DNA of 64,000 nucleotides from Rhizomicrobium palustre (lineage in GTDB: Bacteria; Pseudomonadota; Alphaproteobacteria; Micropepsales; Micropepsaceae): contig NZ_JAASRM010000001.1 of NCBI RefSeq assembly GCF_011761565.1, forward strand, positions 1,922,139 to 1,986,138. The letters are read 5' to 3'. This document shows positions 34,571 through 43,022 of the stretch, piece by piece. Below the pieces are notes generated by a model. That model was not told where the DNA came from and searched no databases. It was given only the letters and a program-made list of their open reading frames with translations. The position numbers were made by a program, and so were the translations under genes. Position 1 is the first letter of the stretch. Every line of letters starts with the position of its first letter.

Positions 34571-36763
34571 ATGAAATTCCTGCCGCTTCTGGCGCTTGCC
34601 GCGCTGGGACTGACTGCCGCCGCGAGAGCCGATGACGGCTATGATCTGTGGCTGCGCTATCATCCGCTGGAAAAGCCGCTGGCTGCGCGCTATGCGCCTG
34701 CCGCGACCGAGGTTGTCAGCGCCGCCCATTCGGCGACTGCCGATGTTACCCGCGCCGAATTGGTGAAAGGGCTTTCGGGCCTTTTGGCCAAGAAGGTCGC
34801 GGTGGGTGAAAGCGTGCATCAAGCGGGCGCGGTGCTGTTCGGCACGCCGGAAAATTCCGCCACCATCAAGAACCTGAACCTGCCGCTTGGGCAGCTCGGG
34901 CCGGAAGGCTACCTCATCCGCTCGGCGGTGGTGGGGGGCAAGAAGCTTACCGTGATCGCAGGCAATAGCGATGTCGGCGTGCTTTATGGCGCCTATCGCT
35001 TCTTGAAGCTGATCCAGACCCATGAGGCCATCGACAAGCTCGATATTGCTTCGGCGCCGAAGGTGAAGCTGCGGCTTCTCAACCACTGGGACAATCTCGA
35101 TGCCACTATCGAGCGTGGTTATGCCGGGTCGTCCATCTTCAAATGGTGGGAATTGCCCGAGCATGTCTCGCCGCGCATGGTCGATTACGCCCGCGCCAAT
35201 GCCTCCATCGGCATCAATGGCACGGTGCTGATCAATGTGAACGCCTCTTCGCTGGTCCTGACGCAGGAATATCTGCAAAAGGCCGCCGCGCTGGCCGATA
35301 CTTTCCGCCCCTATGGCATCAAGGTCTATCTTGTCGCCCGCTTTTCCGCACCGATTGAAATCGGTGGCCTGAAAACGGCGGACCCGCTTGATCCGCAGGT
35401 GCGCGAGTGGTGGAAGCACAAGGCGGATGAAATCTATCACTACATCCCCGATTTCGGCGGCTTTTTGATCAAGGCCAATTCCGAAGGCCAGCCCGGCCCC
35501 GGCGATTACGGCCGTACCCATGCCGAAGGCGCCAATATGTTTGCCGAAGCCTTGGCCCCGCATGGCGGCGTCGTGATGTGGCGCGCTTTCGTTTACAGCC
35601 ACGAAGTGCCGGATGACCGCATCAAACAGGCCTATAACGAGTTCAAGCCGCTGGATGGCAAGTTCCTGCCGAACGTCATATTGCAGGTGAAGAACGGGCC
35701 GTTGGATTTCCAGCCGCGTGAGCCCTTCAGTGCTTTGTTCGGGGCGACGCCCGCGACCAATACCGGTCTCGAAGTGCAGATCACCAAGGAATATCTCGGT
35801 TTCAACACCCACCTCGTTTATCTCGGCACCATGTGGCAGGAGCTCTTGGGCTCCGACACCTTCGCCAAAGGCCCAGGCTCGACGGTTGCCAAGGTGATCG
35901 ATGGCTCGATGTTCGGCTATAAGCAGACCATGATGGCCGGTGTCTCCAATATCGGTTCCGACCGCAATTGGTCCGGCTCGATCTTCGATCAAGCCAATTG
36001 GTATGCCTTCGGGCGCCTTGCCTGGGACCCGGAAGCGAAAGCCGATGTCATCGCGTCGGATTGGGTGAAGCAGACCTTCACCTCCAATCCCGCTTTCCTA
36101 AAACCCGTCACGGCCTTGATGATGGGCTCGCGTGAAACCGCGGTCGACTACATGACCCCGCTCGGCCTTGCCCATCAGATGGGAACCTCAGGCCATTACG
36201 GGCCGGGGCCGTGGGTGGATAGCGCGGGTCGCGCCGATTGGAATCCGGTCTACTACAATCGCGCTGACAAATCGGGCATCGGCTTTGAGCGCGGCCCCTC
36301 GGGCTCCAATGCCGTGGCGCAGTATTTCCCGCCGCTCTCCACCATCTGGGCCAAGCCCGAAACCACGCCGGAAAATCTGCTGCTCTGGTTCCATCATGTG
36401 CCGTGGAACTACGCCATGAAATCCGGTCGCCCCCTCTGGGATGAGCTGGTCGGGCGCTATGACCAGGGTGTTGCCAATGTCGATGCCATGGCGGCGGAAT
36501 GGTTGAACCTGAAGCCCTATGTCGATGACGAACGCTTTGCGCTCACCGCCGATTACCTCACGATCCAAAAGCGTGATGCGCGGCTCTGGCGCGATGCTTC
36601 GATTGCCTATTTCCAATCGGTTTCGGGCCTGCCTTTGCCGGCAGGGGTGAAGAAACCCCCGCATAGCCTCGGGTTTTACGAGCAGCTCGAATGGCCTTAT
36701 GCGCCGGGGCAGGGCGCGCCGGGCCGCAAGATCAAACCGCCGCCAGTCGAAGTGGCGCAATAA
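34571..36763 (+). CDS. GH67 alpha-glucuronidase, copy A
   Basis: This 730-residue protein has a signal peptide (KFLPLLALAALGLTAAARA). The GH67 core begins with DGYDLWLRYHPLE. Catalytic residues by motif are acid E305 in ANSEGQPGP and the base pair D379 (GPLDFQPREP) and E407 (ITKEYLG), at spacings like those of Cellvibrio GlcA67A. It removes 4-O-methylglucuronate from the non-reducing terminal xylose of xylo-oligosaccharides, here in the periplasm. It is followed after 23 bp by a second GH67 of the same design. Confidence 0.95.
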   Translation: MKFLPLLALAALGLTAAARADDGYDLWLRYHPLEKPLAARYAPAATEVVSAAHSATADVTRAELVKGLSGLLAKKVAVGESVHQAGAVLFGTPENSATIKNLNLPLGQLGPEGYLIRSAVVGGKKLTVIAGNSDVGVLYGAYRFLKLIQTHEAIDKLDIASAPKVKLRLLNHWDNLDATIERGYAGSSIFKWWELPEHVSPRMVDYARANASIGINGTVLINVNASSLVLTQEYLQKAAALADTFRPYGIKVYLVARFSAPIEIGGLKTADPLDPQVREWWKHKADEIYHYIPDFGGFLIKANSEGQPGPGDYGRTHAEGANMFAEALAPHGGVVMWRAFVYSHEVPDDRIKQAYNEFKPLDGKFLPNVILQVKNGPLDFQPREPFSALFGATPATNTGLEVQITKEYLGFNTHLVYLGTMWQELLGSDTFAKGPGSTVAKVIDGSMFGYKQTMMAGVSNIGSDRNWSGSIFDQANWYAFGRLAWDPEAKADVIASDWVKQTFTSNPAFLKPVTALMMGSRETAVDYMTPLGLAHQMGTSGHYGPGPWVDSAGRADWNPVYYNRADKSGIGFERGPSGSNAVAQYFPPLSTIWAKPETTPENLLLWFHHVPWNYAMKSGRPLWDELVGRYDQGVANVDAMAAEWLNLKPYVDDERFALTADYLTIQKRDARLWRDASIAYFQSVSGLPLPAGVKKPPHSLGFYEQLEWPYAPGQGAPGRKIKPPPVEVAQ

Positions 36764-36786
36764 GAACAAACGAAGGGCAGATACTG

Positions 36787-38955
36787 ATGAAACGGGCGAT
36801 ATTGGCTGCCGTGGCGCTGGCGGCGGTGGCAGGCGCGGCCAAGGCCGAGGATGGTTATGACCTCTGGCTGCGCTATCGCCCGTTGGAAAAAGCGGTTATC
36901 GCGCGCGATGTGCCTTATGCCTCCGCCATCATGGCGCAAGGCGCATCGCCCACCATCCTCGCGGCGCGCGAGGAATTGCAGCGCGGGCTTTCAGGGTTGT
37001 TGGGCAAGCGTGTCCCGCTCGCCACGGCGCTGAAATCCGGCACCATCCTGATCGGCACGCCGAAAGATCTCGCCATCGCCAAACTCGCCCTGCCGCTCGA
37101 AAAGGCGGGGGCAGAGGGCTATGTCATCAAAACCGTCGGCCGCACCACCGTGATCGCAGGCAATAGCGATGTCGGCGCGCTGCATGGCGCTTTTGCCTAT
37201 CTGCGTTTGGTGCAAACCCGCGGCATGCTCAACTCTCTGGATATTGTGTCCGCGCCCAAGATCGGCCTGCGCATGCTCAACCATTGGGACAATGTCGATC
37301 GCACGCTGGAGCGCGGCTATTCGGGCATTTCCATCTTCAATTGGTGGGAGCTGCCGGGCCATCTTGATCCGCAGTATAAGGATTATGCCCGCGCTAATGC
37401 CTCGCTCGGCCTTAACGGCACGGTCTTGACCAATCCCTCAGGTGTTTCGGCGGCGACCAGCCTTGAAACCGCCTGGATCAAGAAAGCCGCGGCGCTGGCG
37501 GGCGTGATGCGTCCTTATGGCATCAAGGTCTATCTCTCGGTGCGTTTCTCTGCGCCGATGGAAGTCGGGGGCCTCAAAACCGCCGATCCGCTCGATCCCC
37601 AAGTCCGCCAGTGGTGGAAGGACAAGGCCGACGAGATCTACACCCTGATCCCCGATTTCGGCGGCTTTCTCGTAAAGGCCAATTCGGAAGGCCAGCCGGG
37701 GCCGCAGGATTACGGCCGTTCCCATGCCGATGGCGCCAATATGATGGCCGAAGCCTTGGCCCCGCATCACGGCATCGTCTTGTGGCGCGCCTTTGTCTAT
37801 TCGCCGAGCCCCGAAGATCGCGTCAAACAATCCTATAACGAGTTCAAGCCGCTCGACGGCAAGTTCCTGCCTAATGTGATCGTGCAGTCGAAGAACGGTC
37901 CTCTGGATTTTCAGCCGCGCGAGCCCTTCAGCCCTGTTTTTGGCGGGTTGCCCAACACCTCCACGGGCATGGAATTTCAGATCACCAAGGAATATCTCGG
38001 TTTCGAAATCCATCTCGTTTATCTCGCGCCTCTCTGGCAGGAGGTGCTGCGCTCGGACACCTTCGCGAAGGGCGAGGGCTCGACGGTGGCCCGCGTGGTG
38101 GATGGCAGCCTCTTCCAGCGCCCGCTTTCCTCCATCGCGGGTGCGTCCAATATCGGCACCGCGCGTAACTGGTCGGGTTCGATCTTTGATCAGGCCAATT
38201 GGTATGCCTTCGGACGTCTCGCCTGGGACCCTGACCTCGACAGCAAAACCATCGCTGAGGAGTGGCTGAAGCAGACCTTCACCGCCGACCCCAAATTCGT
38301 GGAGCCCGTCACCGAGATGATGCTGGGGTCGCGCGAGACCGCGGTGGACTACATGACGCCGCTTGGCCTCGCCCATCAGATGGCGACCAGCCATCATTAT
38401 GGCCCCGGCCCTTGGGTGGATGATGCCGGACGCCCCGATTGGAATCCGGTCTATTACGCGCGGGCCGATGAAAACGGCATTGGCGTGGATCGCACCGCCA
38501 CCGGCGCCAATGCGGTCAGCCAATATGCCGCGCCCGTGGCGAAAGCCTTCTCCGATCCCAAGGCCACGCCTGAAAATCTGCTTCTATGGTTCCATCATCT
38601 GCCTTGGAGCTATGCGATGCCATCAGGTGGCAATTTATGGGAGTCTTTGGTGCATCATTACGCGCATGGCGTGAACAAGGTCGCTGAAATGCAGACGCGC
38701 TGGCAGGCGATGAAGCCCTTCGTGGACGCAGAGCGGTTTCAAATCACCGCTGATTTCCTTGCGATGCAGAAAGAGAACGCAGAGCTGTGGCGTGATGGCT
38801 CCATCGCGTATTTTCAGAGTGTCTCGCATTTGCCTTTGCCAGACGGCGTACCTGCGCCAGCGCACCCGTTGTCGTTTTATAAATCGCTCAAATTGCCTTT
38901 CGCGCCCGGCAGTCCCGGCCGTACAGCCTCGCCATTCGCACTGACGGGAAAGTGA
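36787..38955 (+). CDS. GH67 alpha-glucuronidase, copy B
   Basis: This 722-residue protein starts at ATG 36787 and begins with a signal peptide (KRAILAAVALAAVAGAAKA). E301 lies in ANSEGQPGP, D374 in GPLDFQPREP and E402 in ITKEYLG, so all catalytic residues are kept. It is similar to copy A from end to end, including the YDLWLRY start and the VDYMTPLGLAHQM block, and so arose by tandem duplication. Keeping two complete periplasmic GH67 enzymes suggests different substrate lengths or decorations. It is the last gene of the operon that begins at 29331; the receptor gene that follows has its own promoter. Confidence 0.95.
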   Translation: MKRAILAAVALAAVAGAAKAEDGYDLWLRYRPLEKAVIARDVPYASAIMAQGASPTILAAREELQRGLSGLLGKRVPLATALKSGTILIGTPKDLAIAKLALPLEKAGAEGYVIKTVGRTTVIAGNSDVGALHGAFAYLRLVQTRGMLNSLDIVSAPKIGLRMLNHWDNVDRTLERGYSGISIFNWWELPGHLDPQYKDYARANASLGLNGTVLTNPSGVSAATSLETAWIKKAAALAGVMRPYGIKVYLSVRFSAPMEVGGLKTADPLDPQVRQWWKDKADEIYTLIPDFGGFLVKANSEGQPGPQDYGRSHADGANMMAEALAPHHGIVLWRAFVYSPSPEDRVKQSYNEFKPLDGKFLPNVIVQSKNGPLDFQPREPFSPVFGGLPNTSTGMEFQITKEYLGFEIHLVYLAPLWQEVLRSDTFAKGEGSTVARVVDGSLFQRPLSSIAGASNIGTARNWSGSIFDQANWYAFGRLAWDPDLDSKTIAEEWLKQTFTADPKFVEPVTEMMLGSRETAVDYMTPLGLAHQMATSHHYGPGPWVDDAGRPDWNPVYYARADENGIGVDRTATGANAVSQYAAPVAKAFSDPKATPENLLLWFHHLPWSYAMPSGGNLWESLVHHYAHGVNKVAEMQTRWQAMKPFVDAERFQITADFLAMQKENAELWRDGSIAYFQSVSHLPLPDGVPAPAHPLSFYKSLKLPFAPGSPGRTASPFALTGK

Positions 38956-39043
38956 TTGCGGCGCGAAACTGTTCTGAAAATGGCGCCCAGGGTGATCGTA
39001 AGTGACGCATACGCAATTTCGCTGGGTGCAAGTTTTGTGGGTA

Positions 39044-39057
39044 TGAGACCGATAACA
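39044..39057. promoter_or_regulatory. LacI-type operator (upstream auxiliary site) of the receptor gene
   Basis: TGAGACCGATAACA fits TGNNACCGNTANCA and is the weakest of the seven sites. It is about 220 bp from the main site, so repressor looping is possible. Confidence 0.4.
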
Positions 39058-39227
39058 CTACTTGGTGCCATTTCAACGCGTTGTGCAATTCCTTAGAGTT
39101 ATTCTATTCCTGATGAGGCGTGAAAGTGATGGTTCGAACATCAGAATTTTGAGTTAGACCATCACTTGCATTGGTGTCCGGCTGGCAACACACGCCCCTA
39201 AATGTCCAAATTCCTGCCTTTGTATTC

Positions 39228-39256
39228 TTGACCGGCCCCGGGCACAGGCTTAATCC
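39228..39256 (+). promoter_or_regulatory. Putative sigma-70 promoter of the TonB receptor
   Basis: TTGACC, a 17-bp spacer and TAATCC. The operator at 39267 begins about 11 bp after the -10, over the expected transcription start. Confidence 0.55.
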
Positions 39257-39266
39257 TTTTCGCGAC

Positions 39267-39280
39267 TGATACCGCTAACA
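39267..39280. promoter_or_regulatory. LacI-type operator at the receptor transcription start
   Basis: TGATACCGCTAACA lies just downstream of the putative -10 (TAATCC), a classic repressor-blocking position. It is near identical to the sites at 22797 and 44555. Confidence 0.7.
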
Positions 39281-39414
39281 TCAGCAACGCGCCGGTAACG
39301 GCCAGGGTGGCAGTTAGGGAGACCGACAGCTTAAGCCTATAGGCCAGCCATAAACCGGCGAATGGTGGGTTACAGAACCCGCAAACAAAGCCATCGCACT
39401 AAGGGGAGGAATTG

Positions 39415-42400
39415 ATGACATCCAAAGCGATGACTCGTACCCGCTTGTTGGGTACGACAGTATTGGCAGGCGTGGGCCTCGTGCTCGCCTCTGCGCCTGC
39501 TTTCGCGCAAGACCAGCTCGAAACGGTCACCGTGACCGGCTATCGCGCCTCTCTGGCGGAATCGACCAGCGCCAAGCGTGAATCGGTGAACTTCCAGGAT
39601 TCGGTGTTCGCGCAGGACATCGGCAAGTTCCCGGACACCAACATCGCCGAAGCCTTCAACCGCATCCCTGGTGTGACCATCAACCGTGAGAACGACGGTT
39701 CGGGTATGCGCATCGCCATCCGCGGTCTCGACACCAACCACGTCAAGATCACGTTGAACGGCGCGACCGTGCAGACGGCTTCGACCGGCAACACCGATGC
39801 CGGCGGCGCCAACCGCGAAGTCGACCTCAACATCTTCCCGATCGAATTGTTCACCCAGCTCACGGTCGACAAGACCGCGAAGGCCGACCAGCTTGAAGGC
39901 GGCGCAGCGGGTAACGTGAACATGCGCAGCGCCCGTCCGTTCGACAATCCGGGCACGCATTTCTCATATAACATGCAGGCCACGGATTATGCCCGAAATG
40001 GCAACCCCGGCGGCCGCGGCACTCTGATTGCCAGCACCACCCAGGGCAAATTCGGCGTTCTCGTTGGTCTGTCGGGCGCCTGGAACCGCGTGATGATCAC
40101 CGGTTACGAAGGTGCCTTCAACAGCCTGACCGTGCCGAGCCTGAGTGATGTGCAGTACTACACTCAGAAGCAGATCACCGCGTTTGAAGCCGCGGCTGGC
40201 GTGGCGCCGGGCGCCTATCCCGCGGGCAAGACCTCCTGGTGTACCACCAGCAACGCGACTTCGCCGAACACCACCTCGACTGCTCCGGTCTCGACCTGTA
40301 ACCCCATTGGCGGCCAGAACGGCTGGAATCCCCCGAAGGTGTTCCCGAACACCGGCGTGCCTGCTGCGTATGTCGGCAAGACGGTGACGGGCGATGCGCT
40401 GCTCGCCTTGAACCCCGGCCTGACCCAGAACCAGATCGCCTCCGCGATCGTTCCGCGTACCGGCCGCCCGATGTTCGAAAAGGGCACCCGCAACCGTTAC
40501 AACGGTATTCTCTCCTTCGAATACCGTCCCACGGATGCGATGCACTTCTACCTCGACAGCATCTTCGGCGTGCTCGAGAACAACCTGAACCGCGAAGACC
40601 TGATGTGGGGCGCGCGCTCGGGTGCCGCGATCCCGATGAACATGCAGGTCGATAAGAACAATGTCGTCACCTATGGCGACATGGCCAACGCCTATATGAC
40701 GCTCGAAGCGCGTCCCTATAAGGAAAAGTCGGACTATATCAGCCTCAACCCGGGCATGGACTGGCAGGTTTCCGACCTGCTGAACGTCAAGGCCCAGGTC
40801 AACTACAGCCGCGCGCACTTCTTCCGCGACTCCCCGTCCTTCTTGTTCTCGACTCCGAACGCCATCGTGCATTACGACAACACTGGCGCGACGCCGACCT
40901 TCTCCATGTCGGGTCTCTCCGGCGCGAATGGTCTGCAGGATCCGACGAACTACGGCTGGTATTCGACCTCGGCCCTGCGTCTGCAGCAGGAACGCCGGTC
41001 TGAATTCACCGACGGCGCCCATCTCGACGTCTCCTATGGCGGCGACGAGTTCAGCGTTCAGGGCGGCTTTGCTTTCGACGATCAGTATCGCCTGATCCGT
41101 GGTTACGACAACGGTGGCCTCTTCGGCGAGGCTGGCTGTAACCTCAACCCGACGACCTATATCCCGGGTCCGAACAAGACCTTCTCTTGCGCGGCCACGC
41201 CGGACGCCATTCCGGGGGATTGGACCAAGTGGTGGGGTGTTACCGACATCAACGGCAATGGTTATACCAAGGGCATGGCTTTCCCGAAGGCGCAGGGCCC
41301 GCTCCTGCCGAACTCGGCCATCCCGCAGTATCTGTCGCCTGGCCCGAATGGCTTCGTAAATGTGAACTACGACGGCCTCAAGACGGCGACCAACTACCAA
41401 TACTATGCCACCACCCCGCCGCCGGGTGCGCCTGCCAACCTCCAGGATCCGGGTCGTACCGGCTTCTCGACGGGCACGAACACCAACATCTCTTCAAGTA
41501 TCATCGACGAGAAGACGACCGGTCTTTACTTCATGATCAACGGCACGCTGCATCGCGGCGAGCAGAAGCTGAAGTATAACATCGGTGCGCGTTGGGCTCG
41601 CACGATCCAGACGGTTACCGGCTACACCTCGGCCGTCGATCCGCGTAACACCTGGACGATCGATTGCGCCAATCCGACCTATGCCTCGCTTGTTCCGCTG
41701 GATGCCAACAAGAATCCGACCTGCACCACCGGCACTATCAATGTGGCGGCGCCGGATGGCACGCGTTATCCCAACTCTGTCGTCCCGACGACGGCGAAGT
41801 CCACCTATGAGGCTTTCCTGCCGTCTGTGAACCTGGTCTGGGAAGTGTTTGACGACTTCCAGATCCGCGGCGCTGTTTCGCGCACCATGACTCGCGCCAA
41901 TCCCGCGAACATGCTGCCGAGCCTTGGTGGCGGCGGCTCGGGCGGCGACGCCTTCAGCCTCGGCAACCCGAATCTGCGTCCGTTCTACTCCACCAACATC
42001 GACCTCGGCGCCAACCTCTTTACCGGCGGCGAAGGTTATTTCGGTGTCGGCATCTTCAAGAAGATGGTCACGGGCTTCCCGAGCAACTACACCTCGTACC
42101 AGAAGTATCCGTGGCTGGCGCAGTACGGCACCGTGTTCGCCAACAACGCGGTCGGTTCTTCGCAGTACATCAACCTCGTCAATCTGGCGACGGCTGGCGG
42201 CTGCTGGGATCCGGCGAAGGGTTCTGCCAACACGCTGGATTGCGTCAACGTCCAGGTCACCCAGGCGCGCAACGCCTCTGGTCTGGAAACCATCAAGGGC
42301 GTCGAGCTGAACTGGGTCCAGCCGCTCGACTTCTACCTTGAGCAGTTCGGCATGAAGGGCTTTGGCTTCACCGCGAACGCGACCTTTGTCTCGACCAAGA

Positions 42401-42795
42401 CAACGCCGAACTCGGCGGCTCCCTCGGTCGTCTTGGGCGTGTCGCCGATGACCATGAACCTGACCGCCTACTACGAAAACGACGGCATCATGCTGCGTGG
42501 GTCTTACTCCTACCAGCGCGGCACCATCGTCGGCTCGAACGCCTACGGCATCATCGCGGGCATCCCGAGCTTCACCGAAGAACGTTCGATGGACTATGGC
42601 CAGGTCGATATCTCCTCGAGCGTCAAGCTCTCCAAGTTCTTCGGAGAAATTCCGACGGATCCGGAGCTGACCTTCGACGTGCAGAACCTGACCCATGCCC
42701 TGAACGGCCGTTCCTACAAGCAGTATCCGAACCTGATGAACTACTCTTATCGTCCGGGTTCGCTGTTCCTGCTCGGCGTTCGCGGCAGCCTGTAA
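39415..42795 (+). CDS. TonB-dependent receptor, probable xylo-oligosaccharide uptake
   Basis: This 1126-residue outer-membrane protein starts at ATG 39415 after AAGGGGAGGA (a TTG lies one codon earlier). It has a signal peptide (to about residue 36, APAFAQ), a TonB-box-like ETVTVTG just after it, and a plug domain with FPDTNIAEAFNRIPGVTINRE. A long beta-barrel follows, rich in Asn/Tyr/Thr and ending in GVRGSL. Its size fits carbohydrate receptors of Caulobacter and Xanthomonas type. The operators upstream and the surrounding xylanases indicate xylan fragments as cargo. TonB, ExbB and ExbD are not in the window. A hairpin follows at 42807. Confidence 0.92.
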   Translation: MTSKAMTRTRLLGTTVLAGVGLVLASAPAFAQDQLETVTVTGYRASLAESTSAKRESVNFQDSVFAQDIGKFPDTNIAEAFNRIPGVTINRENDGSGMRIAIRGLDTNHVKITLNGATVQTASTGNTDAGGANREVDLNIFPIELFTQLTVDKTAKADQLEGGAAGNVNMRSARPFDNPGTHFSYNMQATDYARNGNPGGRGTLIASTTQGKFGVLVGLSGAWNRVMITGYEGAFNSLTVPSLSDVQYYTQKQITAFEAAAGVAPGAYPAGKTSWCTTSNATSPNTTSTAPVSTCNPIGGQNGWNPPKVFPNTGVPAAYVGKTVTGDALLALNPGLTQNQIASAIVPRTGRPMFEKGTRNRYNGILSFEYRPTDAMHFYLDSIFGVLENNLNREDLMWGARSGAAIPMNMQVDKNNVVTYGDMANAYMTLEARPYKEKSDYISLNPGMDWQVSDLLNVKAQVNYSRAHFFRDSPSFLFSTPNAIVHYDNTGATPTFSMSGLSGANGLQDPTNYGWYSTSALRLQQERRSEFTDGAHLDVSYGGDEFSVQGGFAFDDQYRLIRGYDNGGLFGEAGCNLNPTTYIPGPNKTFSCAATPDAIPGDWTKWWGVTDINGNGYTKGMAFPKAQGPLLPNSAIPQYLSPGPNGFVNVNYDGLKTATNYQYYATTPPPGAPANLQDPGRTGFSTGTNTNISSSIIDEKTTGLYFMINGTLHRGEQKLKYNIGARWARTIQTVTGYTSAVDPRNTWTIDCANPTYASLVPLDANKNPTCTTGTINVAAPDGTRYPNSVVPTTAKSTYEAFLPSVNLVWEVFDDFQIRGAVSRTMTRANPANMLPSLGGGGSGGDAFSLGNPNLRPFYSTNIDLGANLFTGGEGYFGVGIFKKMVTGFPSNYTSYQKYPWLAQYGTVFANNAVGSSQYINLVNLATAGGCWDPAKGSANTLDCVNVQVTQARNASGLETIKGVELNWVQPLDFYLEQFGMKGFGFTANATFVSTKTTPNSAAPSVVLGVSPMTMNLTAYYENDGIMLRGSYSYQRGTIVGSNAYGIIAGIPSFTEERSMDYGQVDISSSVKLSKFFGEIPTDPELTFDVQNLTHALNGRSYKQYPNLMNYSYRPGSLFLLGVRGSL

Positions 42796-42806
42796 GTCAT
42801 TTCCCA

Positions 42807-42833
42807 CCGGCCCTGCCCAAAAGGCAGGGCCGG
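42807..42833 (+). terminator. Hairpin after the TonB receptor
   Basis: CCGGCCCTGCC-CAAAA-GGCAGGGCCGG is a perfect 11-bp stem followed only by GTTACC. A second hairpin with a T-run follows immediately, so the two act as one termination zone. Confidence 0.6.
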
Positions 42834-42844
42834 GTTACCTCCCT

Positions 42845-42925
42845 CGAACATTACGGCGCATCGCAAGATGCGCCGTTTTTTTGTTTGGGCGCAGGGCATC
42901 GCAAGATGTGCCGTAATGTTCGGGC
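42845..42925. repeat. Nested inverted repeat with internal terminator hairpin
   Basis: GGCGCATC-GCAA-GATGCGCC (42855-42874) followed by seven Ts is an intrinsic terminator. The left arm, CGAACATTACGGCGCATC, is also complementary to a second arm near 42901-42922 that ends in GTGCCGTAATGTTCG, with one mismatch. Two alternative structures are therefore possible. Confidence 0.65.
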
Positions 42926-42982
42926 GGGGTGGTCAGGCTGTGATTTCGCGTCTTCGCGTCACCGCGCCGCTGGAATTTTCCG

Positions 42983-43011
42983 TGACCAGAGGGTGGGATT
43001 TGCGGTAAAGA
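42983..43011 (+). promoter_or_regulatory. Putative promoter of uxuB (leaderless or near leaderless)
   Basis: TGACCA, 17 bp, TAAAGA. This predicts transcription starting at about 43018-43022, at or next to the ATG 43022. No Shine-Dalgarno sequence is seen in the preceding 25 bp. Confidence 0.35.
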
Positions 43012-43022
43012 TACCGGTACCA
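43009..43022. promoter_or_regulatory. LacI-type operator overlapping the uxuB start codon
   Basis: AGATACCGGTACCA is a near-palindrome on CCGG whose last base is the A of the uxuB ATG. It overlaps the putative -10 and the start site. Confidence 0.6.

Larger units (their letters stand above)
38956..39414. other. Promoter region of the TonB-dependent receptor
   Basis: There is no gene in these 459 bases. They hold two LacI-type operators (39044-39057 and 39267-39280), a promoter candidate (39228-39256) and a long leader of about 150 nt ending in AAGGGGAGGA before ATG 39415. Confidence 0.6.
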
